Positions 1-5,114 of a stretch of DNA of 5,836 bases are shown in pieces. The position numbers were made by a program, and so were the translations under genes. The notes beneath the pieces are model-generated. The model did no database searches, was not told where the DNA came from, and saw only the letters and a list, made by a program, of their open reading frames with translations. Position 1 is the stretch's first letter; every line of letters starts with the position of its first letter. Origin of the DNA: Comamonadaceae bacterium (lineage in GTDB: Bacteria > Pseudomonadota > Gammaproteobacteria > Burkholderiales > Burkholderiaceae_C); contig CANCDA010000152.1 in the NCBI GenBank assembly GCA_947374705.1, positions 1 through 5,836 on the forward strand. Reading direction: 5' to 3'.

Positions 1-40
1 TGACGCTCACTTTGACGCCACCGCCAGCGCGTCGCTCTGA
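1..40 (+). CDS. 3' end of an upstream gene, probably TRAP small permease (DctQ)
   Basis: The reading frame starting at base 2 runs open from the window edge and stops with TGA at 38-40, giving a short polar tail ending in ASASL. Its third codon positions are mostly G or C, as in the neighbouring genes. A competing frame from base 3 stays open to TGA at 42-44 but has weaker codon bias. The identity rests only on position: in TRAP operons the small permease dctQ normally lies directly before dctM, and here 16 bases separate this stop from the dctM start. Too little protein is visible to identify a family. Confidence 0.4.
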   Translation, partial: DAHFDATASASL

Positions 41-56
41 TTGAGATTGAACCTTC

Positions 57-1349
57 ATGAACGCTAGCGCCATCCTCCTCATCTCCGCCTGCATTTACCT
101 GGCCATCGGTGTCCCCGTGGCTTTTGCCCTGGGCCTGTCCACCGTCACAGCGTTGCTGGTGTCGGGCAACTTTCCGCTGCTGGTGCTGCTGAAAGAAACC
201 TTCACCGGTATCGACAGCTTTCCGCTCATGGCCGTGCCGTTTTTCATCCTGGCGGCGGAGCTGATGAGTGGCGGTTCTCTCACCGAAGTTCTTCTCAAGT
301 TTGCAGGCCAGTTTGTGGGACACAAGCGCGGGGGCCTGGGTTACACCAACGTGGTGTCGCTCACCTTTTTCTCGGGCATCTCAGGCTCTGCTTTAGCGGA
401 TGCCGCAGGCCCCGGCTCGATGCTGATTCGCATGATGGACAAGGCGGGCTATGACCGCTCCTACGCGGCAGCGCTGACCGCCTCGACCGCCATCGTGGGG
501 CCGATCATTCCGCCCTCAATCATCATGATCATTTATGCCTTGGCAGATGACCGGGTATCGGTGGGCGCCTTGTTCATGGCGGGTTTGATCCCTGGTGTGC
601 TCATTGCGGTGGCGATGTGTGTCGTCAATTGGTACATCTCCAAACAGCGCAACTACCGGGGTGACAACGAGTTCCCAACACGCAGCGAAATGTGGCGCAC
701 CACATGGCGGGCCATGCCGGCGATTTTGTTGCCGGTCATCATCTTGGGTGGCATGCGGGCGGGCTGGTTCACGCCCACAGAAGCTTCGGTCGTTGCCGTG
801 TTCTACGCGCTGCTGTGTGGCAAATACGTGTATCGCACGCTGGAGTGGAAAGCCGTGCCCGACATCTTGTCGCGCTCCGCCTTGCTCACGGCCTCGGTGC
901 TCTTGATCATCGGCATGTCTGCCTCTTTCGCCTGGATTTTGACGATTGAGGGCGTGCCACAAATTGTCGCCAACTGGATTGTCGATATGCATTTGACGCC
1001 TTGGACGTTTCTGATCGTCGTCAATGTGTTCCTCTTGCTGTTTGGCATCTTCATTGAGCCTTTGCCGGGCGTGATGGTGTTGGTGCCCATCCTCGCGCCC
1101 GTGGCGGCTCAGGTGGGCGTGGAGCCGATCCACTTTGCGATGGTGGTGATCTACAACCTCACGCTGGGCATGATCACACCGCCGGTGGGGGGCTTGTTGT
1201 TTGTCACCTCCAATGTGTCGCGTGTGCCCTTGTCAGACTTGACCCGTGAGCTCACGCCGTTCTTGTGGGCGCATGGTGCGGTGTTGATGATTTTAACGTT
1301 CGTGCCTGCGCTAAGCAACTGGTTGCCTCATGTCATGGGGTTCAAGTAA
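57..1349 (+). CDS. dctM: TRAP transporter large permease subunit (DctM family)
   Basis: This is the main membrane subunit of a tripartite ATP-independent periplasmic (TRAP) transporter, which uses the sodium or proton gradient to import organic acids delivered by a periplasmic binding protein. At 430 residues it has the normal DctM length and is hydrophobic throughout, with about a dozen membrane segments. Family motifs are visible: PFFILAAELM near residues 61-70, GISGSA at 107-112, GPIIPPS at 148-154, FTPTEAS at 238-244 and GMITPPVG at 371-378. The two inverted-topology halves each carry a proline-rich hairpin (PIIPPS and ITPPVG), as in known TRAP permeases. The ATG at 57 puts the first membrane helix at residues 5-25, as expected; the ribosome site is weak. 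The binding protein DctP and small permease DctQ are presumably upstream. The substrate cannot be read from this protein; the downstream genes suggest a sugar acid such as D-apionate or a relative. Confidence 0.95.
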   Translation: MNASAILLISACIYLAIGVPVAFALGLSTVTALLVSGNFPLLVLLKETFTGIDSFPLMAVPFFILAAELMSGGSLTEVLLKFAGQFVGHKRGGLGYTNVVSLTFFSGISGSALADAAGPGSMLIRMMDKAGYDRSYAAALTASTAIVGPIIPPSIIMIIYALADDRVSVGALFMAGLIPGVLIAVAMCVVNWYISKQRNYRGDNEFPTRSEMWRTTWRAMPAILLPVIILGGMRAGWFTPTEASVVAVFYALLCGKYVYRTLEWKAVPDILSRSALLTASVLLIIGMSASFAWILTIEGVPQIVANWIVDMHLTPWTFLIVVNVFLLLFGIFIEPLPGVMVLVPILAPVAAQVGVEPIHFAMVVIYNLTLGMITPPVGGLLFVTSNVSRVPLSDLTRELTPFLWAHGAVLMILTFVPALSNWLPHVMGFK

Positions 1350-1424
1350 ATCCCCTCAATGATGACTAGCGATGTCTCGTTCACTTTGCGTCTGACTACT
1401 GCTTCGTGGGCTTTCTTGTCACGC

Positions 1425-1501
1425 GCTACGTCCTCGCGAGATCAGGGCAGCACCGCACTCTGTTCCGCGAATGTCCTCCGCCCTGATCTTGCGGACGTGG
1501 T
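1425..1501. repeat. Inverted repeat A (long imperfect hairpin)
   Basis: The arm at 1428-1448 is the near-complement of 1480-1498: ACGTCC at 1428-1433 pairs with GGACGT at 1493-1498, and AGATCAGGGC at 1439-1448 pairs perfectly with GCCCTGATCT at 1480-1489. The two arms differ by two bases between these blocks, and wobble pairs extend the stem by about three more positions on the outside. The loop is 31 bases. No T-run follows, so it is not a standard terminator. Function unknown; a dispersed repeat is the simplest explanation. Confidence 0.8.
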
Positions 1502-1574
1502 GGGTACTCAAACTTTGCGTGCTACCGAATCGATTCAAAGCGAGTGCTTGGTATTCAACCGTCGAGTACGCACC
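1499..1574. repeat. Inverted repeat B (middle hairpin)
   Basis: GGTGGGTACTC at 1499-1509 pairs with GAGTACGCACC at 1564-1574 with a single mismatch (1503 against 1570). Inside the loop lie a perfect 10-base palindrome, GAATCGATTC at 1527-1536, and a short CTTTG/CAAAG pair (1513-1517 with 1536-1540). It directly follows repeat A and precedes repeat C. It is the weakest of the three and could be chance in a repeat-rich stretch. Confidence 0.5.
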
Positions 1575-1575
1575 G

Positions 1576-1685
1576 TTTTCGCTGCCCTGGCGCTTGGGGT
1601 GAATGGCGTAGCGAAATCAAGGAGGAGCCCGAAGGGCGGGGGACATTCGCGTAGCCATTTACCCCAAGTGCCGGGGCGTACAAAA
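1576..1685. repeat. Inverted repeat C (25-bp stem, nested hairpin) just upstream of the RuBisCO-like gene
   Basis: Bases 1583-1607 pair with 1654-1678 over 25 consecutive positions, with only G-T wobbles and no mismatch. The core is CTTGGGGTGAATGGC (1593-1607) against GCCATTTACCCCAAG (1654-1668). Inward, a symmetric GTA/GTA internal loop is followed by GCGAA (1611-1615) pairing with TTCGC (1646-1650), and the tip contains GCCC-GAA-GGGC (1627-1637). Outward, TTTT (1576-1579) meets AAAA (1682-1685) across a three-base internal loop. The stem ends about 23 bases before the next start codon and leaves the ribosome site free. No target-site duplication is evident, so a transposed origin is unproven. 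It resembles the hairpin repeats scattered through betaproteobacterial intergenic regions. Confidence 0.85.
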
Positions 1686-1696
1686 GCAAAAGAAGT

Positions 1697-1701
1697 GAAG
1701 G
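1697..1701 (+). promoter_or_regulatory. Ribosome binding site of the RuBisCO-like gene
   Basis: A purine stretch ending in GAAGG lies seven bases before the ATG at 1709. It supports that ATG as the start and lies outside hairpin C, so it would be accessible. Confidence 0.6.
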
Positions 1702-1708
1702 TTTCCCC

Positions 1709-2950
1709 ATGAACGACAGAATCTACGCCCGCTATTGGCTTGAAACCGGCGACGACCCCCTGCGTGCTGCGCAGGTCATCGCAGGTGAACAATCCAGTGG
1801 CACCTTTCTCAAATTGGCCACTGAAACCCCCGCACTCAAGGCCCGCTCGGGTGCCCGGGTGGAGTCACTCCAGGTGCTGGAGACCATGGCCGAGCCCAGC
1901 TTGCCCGGCGGCATGAAATCGAGCACCTACACGCGTTGCCTGATGGAGTTGTCCTGGCCGCTGGAAAACTTAGGCCCCTGTTTGCCCACCTTGATGGCCA
2001 CAGTGGCCGGTAACTTGTTTGAGCTGGCCCAGGTCTCTGGCCTTCGTCTTTTGGATTTGAAACTGCCGCCAGCCTTTGCCAAAGCCTACCCCGGCCCAGC
2101 GTTTGGCATGGCGGGTACTCGGCGCTTGAGCGGTGTGATGCAAGGCCCCTTGATTGGCACCATCATCAAACCCAGCGTGGGCCTCAATGCGGCTGAAACT
2201 GCCGAGCAAGTGCGCATGCTGGTCGATGGCGGCATTGACTTCATCAAAGACGACGAACTCCAGGCCGATGGCAGCTACTGTCCGTTCAATGACCGGGTGG
2301 CCGCTGTGATGCGTGTGGTGAATGAGGCTTCGCACAAGACCGGTCGCCAGGTGATGGTGGCTTTCAATATCACCGGCGATTTAGACCAGATGCGGCGTCG
2401 CCATGATTTTGTGCTGAAGCACCAAGGTACGTGTGTGATGGTGTGCCTGAACTCGATAGGACTCACGGGCCTGCTGGCTTTTCGGCAGCACAGTGCGCTG
2501 CCCATTCACGCGCACCGCGCTGGCTGGGGCTATTTGAGCCGCAGTCCCTACCTGGGCTGGGACTTCGCGGCATGGCAGCAGATATGGCGTTTGGCGGGGG
2601 TGGACCATTTGCATGTGAACGGCTTGCGCAACAAATTCAGCGAGCCCGATGCGATGGTGGTGGCCGCAGCGCGGTCGGTGGTGACGCCGCTGTTTGACGA
2701 CGCACCCATGCAAGCCGTGCCGGTGTTCAGCTCGGCCCAAACCGGCTTGCAGGCGCATGACACGTTTGCGGCGCTGGGCCATGCGGATTTGATTTGTACC
2801 GCTGGCGGGGGGATTTTTGGCCACCCAGACGGCATTGCCGCAGGCGTGACGGCGCTGCGTCAAGCCTGGGAAGCGGCGCAAGCCGGTGTTGATTTGGCCA
2901 GCTATGCGGCAGACCGACCCGCGCTGAAACGCGCCTTGGGCTTTTGGTGA
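1709..2950 (+). CDS. RuBisCO-like protein (form IV), candidate 3-oxo-isoapionate-4-phosphate decarboxylase (OiaX) or transcarboxylase/hydrolase (OiaT)
   Basis: This 413-residue protein has the fold pattern of the RuBisCO large subunit: an N-terminal alpha/beta domain (about 1-125) and a C-terminal barrel (about 140-400). By motif comparison with the plant enzyme the active site is largely kept: E27 and T32 (E60, T65), N102 (N123), K154 (K175), K180-D182-E183 in GGIDFIKDDE (carbamylated K201, D203, E204), H269-R270 (H294, R295), H302 (H327), loop-6 K309 (K334), serines 341-342 (S379) and the glycines at 366-368 (phosphate binding). The second lysine of KPK is S156, T173 is I152 and W66 is F33, which points to a RuBisCO-like protein and not a CO2-fixing enzyme. 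Two such proteins are described in D-apionate catabolism: OiaX decarboxylates 3-oxo-isoapionate-4-phosphate to L-erythrulose-1-phosphate, and OiaT converts it to 3-phosphoglycerate and glycolate. The adjoining kinase fits both, so I cannot choose. A methionine-salvage enolase role (MtnW) is less likely in this setting. Confidence 0.85.
   Translation: MNDRIYARYWLETGDDPLRAAQVIAGEQSSGTFLKLATETPALKARSGARVESLQVLETMAEPSLPGGMKSSTYTRCLMELSWPLENLGPCLPTLMATVAGNLFELAQVSGLRLLDLKLPPAFAKAYPGPAFGMAGTRRLSGVMQGPLIGTIIKPSVGLNAAETAEQVRMLVDGGIDFIKDDELQADGSYCPFNDRVAAVMRVVNEASHKTGRQVMVAFNITGDLDQMRRRHDFVLKHQGTCVMVCLNSIGLTGLLAFRQHSALPIHAHRAGWGYLSRSPYLGWDFAAWQQIWRLAGVDHLHVNGLRNKFSEPDAMVVAAARSVVTPLFDDAPMQAVPVFSSAQTGLQAHDTFAALGHADLICTAGGGIFGHPDGIAAGVTALRQAWEAAQAGVDLASYAADRPALKRALGFW
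2946..2950 (+). promoter_or_regulatory. Ribosome binding site of the kinase gene, embedded in the preceding stop codon
   Basis: GGTGA complements the 16S rRNA tail (UCACC) and lies five bases before the ATG at 2956. It overlaps the TGA stop of the RuBisCO-like gene (2948-2950). This favours ATG 2956 over the in-frame GTG at 2947 or TTG at 2944, and suggests translational coupling of the two genes. Confidence 0.55.
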
Positions 2951-2955
2951 ATGCC

Positions 2956-4332
2956 ATGACGCACCCGCCACAGTCCTGGCCCGATGGCCTGTTGCTCAGC
3001 TATTACGGCGACGACTTCACCGGCTCCACCGATGTGATGGAGGCGTTCACCGCCGCCGGTGTGCCGACGGTGCTTTTTCTGGCACTGCCGCGTGTTGATG
3101 AGCTGGAGCGCTTCAAACACATGCGTTGCGTGGGGTTGGCGGGGCAGTCACGTGGCAAGAGCCCGCAGTGGATGCAGCGTGAACTGCCTGCGGTCTTCGC
3201 GCGGCTACAGCAACTCGGTGCGCCGGTTTTGCAATACAAGGTGTGCTCCACCTTTGACTCGTCGGCCACGGTGGGCTCGATCGGTCAGGCGATTGATCTG
3301 GGGGTTCAAACGACCAAGGCGCGCTGGTCGCCCATGGTGGTGGGTGCGCCCCGGCTCAAGCGCTACCAGGTGTTTGGCCATTTGTTCGCGGGGGCCAATG
3401 GCGCGGTGCACCGCATCGACCGCCACCCCACCATGTCGCGCCACCCGGTCACGCCCATGCAAGAAGGGGATTTGCGCCTGCACTTGGCGCAGCAAACCCA
3501 GCGACGCATTGCGCTGATTGATTTGTCAGAGCTGGCTGATGGCTTGGGGCAAGCGCGCTGTGCCGCCTTGCAAGGAGAGGATCAACCGGTGGTGATGGTG
3601 GATGTCACGGACATGGCGACCCAAATTGAAGCGGGCCGCCTGGTGTGGGAGAACCGAGGCCAAGGCCTCTTCAGTGCCTCTTCTTCGGGCTTGCAATATG
3701 CGTTGACCGCTTACTGGCGGCAACAGGGTTTGATTCCGCAAACCCCAAGCTTGCCAACGGCCAAGGAAGTCCCCTGCATTGCCGTGGTGAGCGGGAGTTG
3801 TTCGCCCATGAGTGCGACCCAAATTCAATGGGCCCGCGCCAACGGGTTTGACACGGCGCGGCTGGATATTGCGAAGTGTCTGGATGCCGAGCAAGCCGAG
3901 GCAGAAATGGAGCGTCTGGTGCGCGGTGCCTTGGCGGCGATGGCCCAAGGCGTGTCACCCCTCATCTTCTCCGCCGAGGGGCCGGATGACCCGGCGGTGC
4001 TGAGCTTTGAGGCGCTGGCAACCCAGGCCCGGCTTAGCAAAAGCGATGCAGCAGACCGTGTGGGCCAGGTGCTGGCCGAGATCATGCGGCAGCTATTGGA
4101 TCGCTCCGACCTGCGTCGCATCGTGGTGGCGGGTGGGGACAGCTCAGGCGCGGTGGGTAGCCATTTGGGCCTGCGTGCGTTGACGGTGGAGGCGGGCATG
4201 GCACCGGGCGTTCCCCTGTGTCGCGCCTGGTCAGATGACCCTCGCCGTGATGGCTTGGAGGTCGCGCTCAAGGGTGGGCAACTGGGTGGCCCCAGCTTTT
4301 ATGGCCAAGTTCGCTCGGGGCAGTTTGCCTGA
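2956..4332 (+). CDS. oiaK: Four-carbon acid sugar kinase family protein (DUF1537), probable 3-oxo-isoapionate kinase
   Basis: The protein is an ATP-dependent kinase for sugar-acid intermediates, here probably phosphorylating 3-oxo-isoapionate at O4 to feed the preceding RuBisCO-like enzyme. From ATG 2956 it is 458 residues, a usual length for the family. The N-terminal substrate domain opens with YYGDDFTGSTDVMEA (16-30), the family signature, and continues with YKVCSTFDSSATVGSIG (94-110), KRYQVFG (135-141) and HRIDRHPTMSRHPVTPM (152-168). The C-terminal nucleotide domain shows SGSCSPMSATQI (279-290), the glycine-rich VVAGGDSSGAV (390-400) and a final LKGGQLGGPSFYG (438-450), all typical of DUF1537 kinases. 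Relatives phosphorylate 3-oxo-tetronates (OtnK) or D-threonate/D-erythronate (DtnK, DenK), but those usually neighbour PdxA2-type dehydrogenases or aldolases; pairing with a RuBisCO-like protein favours OiaK. Five bases separate it from the previous stop, indicating one transcript. The family is certain; the substrate is inferred from context. Confidence 0.88.
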   Translation: MTHPPQSWPDGLLLSYYGDDFTGSTDVMEAFTAAGVPTVLFLALPRVDELERFKHMRCVGLAGQSRGKSPQWMQRELPAVFARLQQLGAPVLQYKVCSTFDSSATVGSIGQAIDLGVQTTKARWSPMVVGAPRLKRYQVFGHLFAGANGAVHRIDRHPTMSRHPVTPMQEGDLRLHLAQQTQRRIALIDLSELADGLGQARCAALQGEDQPVVMVDVTDMATQIEAGRLVWENRGQGLFSASSSGLQYALTAYWRQQGLIPQTPSLPTAKEVPCIAVVSGSCSPMSATQIQWARANGFDTARLDIAKCLDAEQAEAEMERLVRGALAAMAQGVSPLIFSAEGPDDPAVLSFEALATQARLSKSDAADRVGQVLAEIMRQLLDRSDLRRIVVAGGDSSGAVGSHLGLRALTVEAGMAPGVPLCRAWSDDPRRDGLEVALKGGQLGGPSFYGQVRSGQFA

Positions 4333-4334
4333 TG

Positions 4335-4362
4335 TTGGCCTAAGCTGGCTTGATGTTAGATT
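4335..4362 (+). promoter_or_regulatory. Candidate promoter of the GntR gene, giving a leaderless mRNA
   Basis: TTGGCC (4335-4340) and TAGATT (4357-4362) are spaced by 16 bases and resemble -35 and -10 boxes (three and four consensus matches). Initiation six or seven bases after the -10 would fall at or next to the A of the ATG at 4369, and no Shine-Dalgarno sequence is present. The spacer contains the dyad AAGC-TG-GCTT (4342-4351), and TGATGTTGG / TGATGTTAG direct repeats begin at 4330 and 4351, 21 bases apart; either could be a regulator site. The gene could equally be read through from the kinase. Confidence 0.35.
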
Positions 4363-4368
4363 CATCCC

Positions 4369-5076
4369 ATGATTCTTGAACCCATCCAAAGACGAAAGCT
4401 TTACCAGGAGGTGCTGGATCGCCTCATGCAGCGCATCGAGCGTGGCGAAATCGGCCCCGGTGGCCAACTGCCATCCGAGCGCGAGCTGATGGAGGTGTAC
4501 GGCGTGGGTCGCGTGGCGGTGCGTGAAGCCTTGCAAGAATTAGCGCGCTCGGGGATTGTTGAAATCTCGCATGGTGAGCGGGCGCGGGTGGTGGTGCCGA
4601 CGGCGCATTTGTTGATTGACCAGATTGCGGGCGGTGCGCGCCATTTGTTGCGCATGCAACCCGAAACATTGGATCACCTGAAAGAGGCCCGGCTGTTTCT
4701 GGAGACCGGCATGGTGCGGCTGGCCGCTGAAAAAGCCAACGCAGAAGATGTGGCGCGTTTGCAGGCACGGCAAGAAGAACACCGCGCCTCAATGGTTAAT
4801 CTGGATCAGTTCATGAAACAAGACATGGCCTTTCACCGGGAGATTGCGCGCATCAGTGGCAACCCGATTTTCCCCGCCATTGTTGAAGCCTTGTTCGGTT
4901 GGGCGAGTGCCTATTACCAGTCGATTGTGCGTGCCCCTGGGGCGGAGGAGCTTACCTTGTTGGAGCATCAAAAAATCATCGACGCCATTGCCGCGAAAGA
5001 TGCCGATGCGGCCGTCAAAGCCATGAGTGACCACCTGAATCGCGCCAACGAGCTGTACCGACAAGCTGATCTTTGA
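4369..5076 (+). CDS. GntR-family transcriptional regulator, FadR subfamily (FCD domain)
   Basis: This 235-residue cytoplasmic DNA-binding protein probably controls the transport and catabolic genes before it. Residues 10-75 form the winged helix-turn-helix, with the GntR signature LPSERELMEVYGVGRVAVREAL at 34-55. Residues 100-228 form the all-helical FCD effector domain. The metal-binding set expected in this subfamily is complete: D152 and H156 in DMAFHREIA, H200 and H222, so it likely binds a carboxylate through a metal ion. Length is typical. FadR/FCD regulators next to TRAP transporters and sugar-acid enzymes usually repress them until a pathway acid is present. The gene follows the kinase by 36 bases on the same strand, so it may be both the last gene of the operon and expressed from its own promoter. 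The effector is unknown; a D-apionate-like acid or a 3-oxo intermediate is a guess from context. Confidence 0.93.
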   Translation: MILEPIQRRKLYQEVLDRLMQRIERGEIGPGGQLPSERELMEVYGVGRVAVREALQELARSGIVEISHGERARVVVPTAHLLIDQIAGGARHLLRMQPETLDHLKEARLFLETGMVRLAAEKANAEDVARLQARQEEHRASMVNLDQFMKQDMAFHREIARISGNPIFPAIVEALFGWASAYYQSIVRAPGAEELTLLEHQKIIDAIAAKDADAAVKAMSDHLNRANELYRQADL

Positions 5077-5102
5077 CGCACACTGGCCGATAGGGCGTGG
5101 CC

Positions 5103-5108
5103 CATAAT
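5103..5108 (+). promoter_or_regulatory. -10 box upstream of the CHASE2 gene, probable leaderless start
   Basis: CATAAT matches the -10 consensus at five of six positions and ends six bases before the ATG at 5115, so transcription would begin about at the start codon. No Shine-Dalgarno sequence is present and no clear -35 is seen at 16-18 bases (TTGACG at 5073-5078 is good but 24 bases away). The box suggests that the CHASE2 gene has its own promoter, separate from the catabolic operon. Confidence 0.45.
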
Positions 5109-5114
5109 GCCGCC

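Larger units (their letters stand above)
1350..1708. other. Intergenic region without a convincing gene, rich in inverted repeats
   Basis: These 359 bases separate dctM from the RuBisCO-like gene. A 117-codon open frame exists on the + strand, but its translation is low in structure, resembles no family I know, runs straight through all the hairpins and overlaps the next start codon, so I do not call it. The region folds into three consecutive hairpins (about 1425-1501, 1499-1574 and 1576-1685), leaving little unpaired. I see no rho-independent terminator, because no stem is followed by a run of T. It may be a cluster of dispersed repeats inserted in the operon, a processing or mRNA-stability element between transporter and enzymes, or an uncharacterised structured RNA. 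Sequence alone does not decide. Confidence 0.75.

Noticed and set aside
516..1133. 205-codon open frame on the - strand inside dctM
   Set aside because: Its His/Arg/Gln-rich translation is the typical antisense shadow of a GC-rich membrane protein gene.
1425..1501. Rho-independent terminator after dctM
   Set aside because: The stem is long but no T-run follows, the loop is large, and the same holds for the hairpin at 1583-1678.
1548..1560. TTGGTATTCAACC as a GntR/FadR-type operator (GGT...ACC)
   Set aside because: Only three bases are symmetric around the centre and it lies in the loop of repeat B; no second copy is seen near a promoter.
1359..1712. 117-codon open frame on the + strand between dctM and the RuBisCO-like gene
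   Set aside because: It spans all three hairpins, has no family resemblance or plausible ribosome site, and overlaps the next start codon; the openness is explained by GC-rich sequence.
1709..2950. A true CO2-fixing RuBisCO
   Set aside because: The protein is about 413 residues, lacks the KPK lysine pair and the W66 position, and has no small-subunit or phosphoribulokinase gene nearby.
2944..2955. Kinase start at TTG 2944 or GTG 2947
   Set aside because: ATG 2956 has a well-placed GGTGA five bases upstream, whereas the earlier codons have no ribosome site; the first conserved motif begins only at residue 16 in any case.
2381..2971. 196-codon open frame on the - strand inside the RuBisCO-like gene
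   Set aside because: Low-complexity basic translation with no domain, fully antisense to a well-supported gene.
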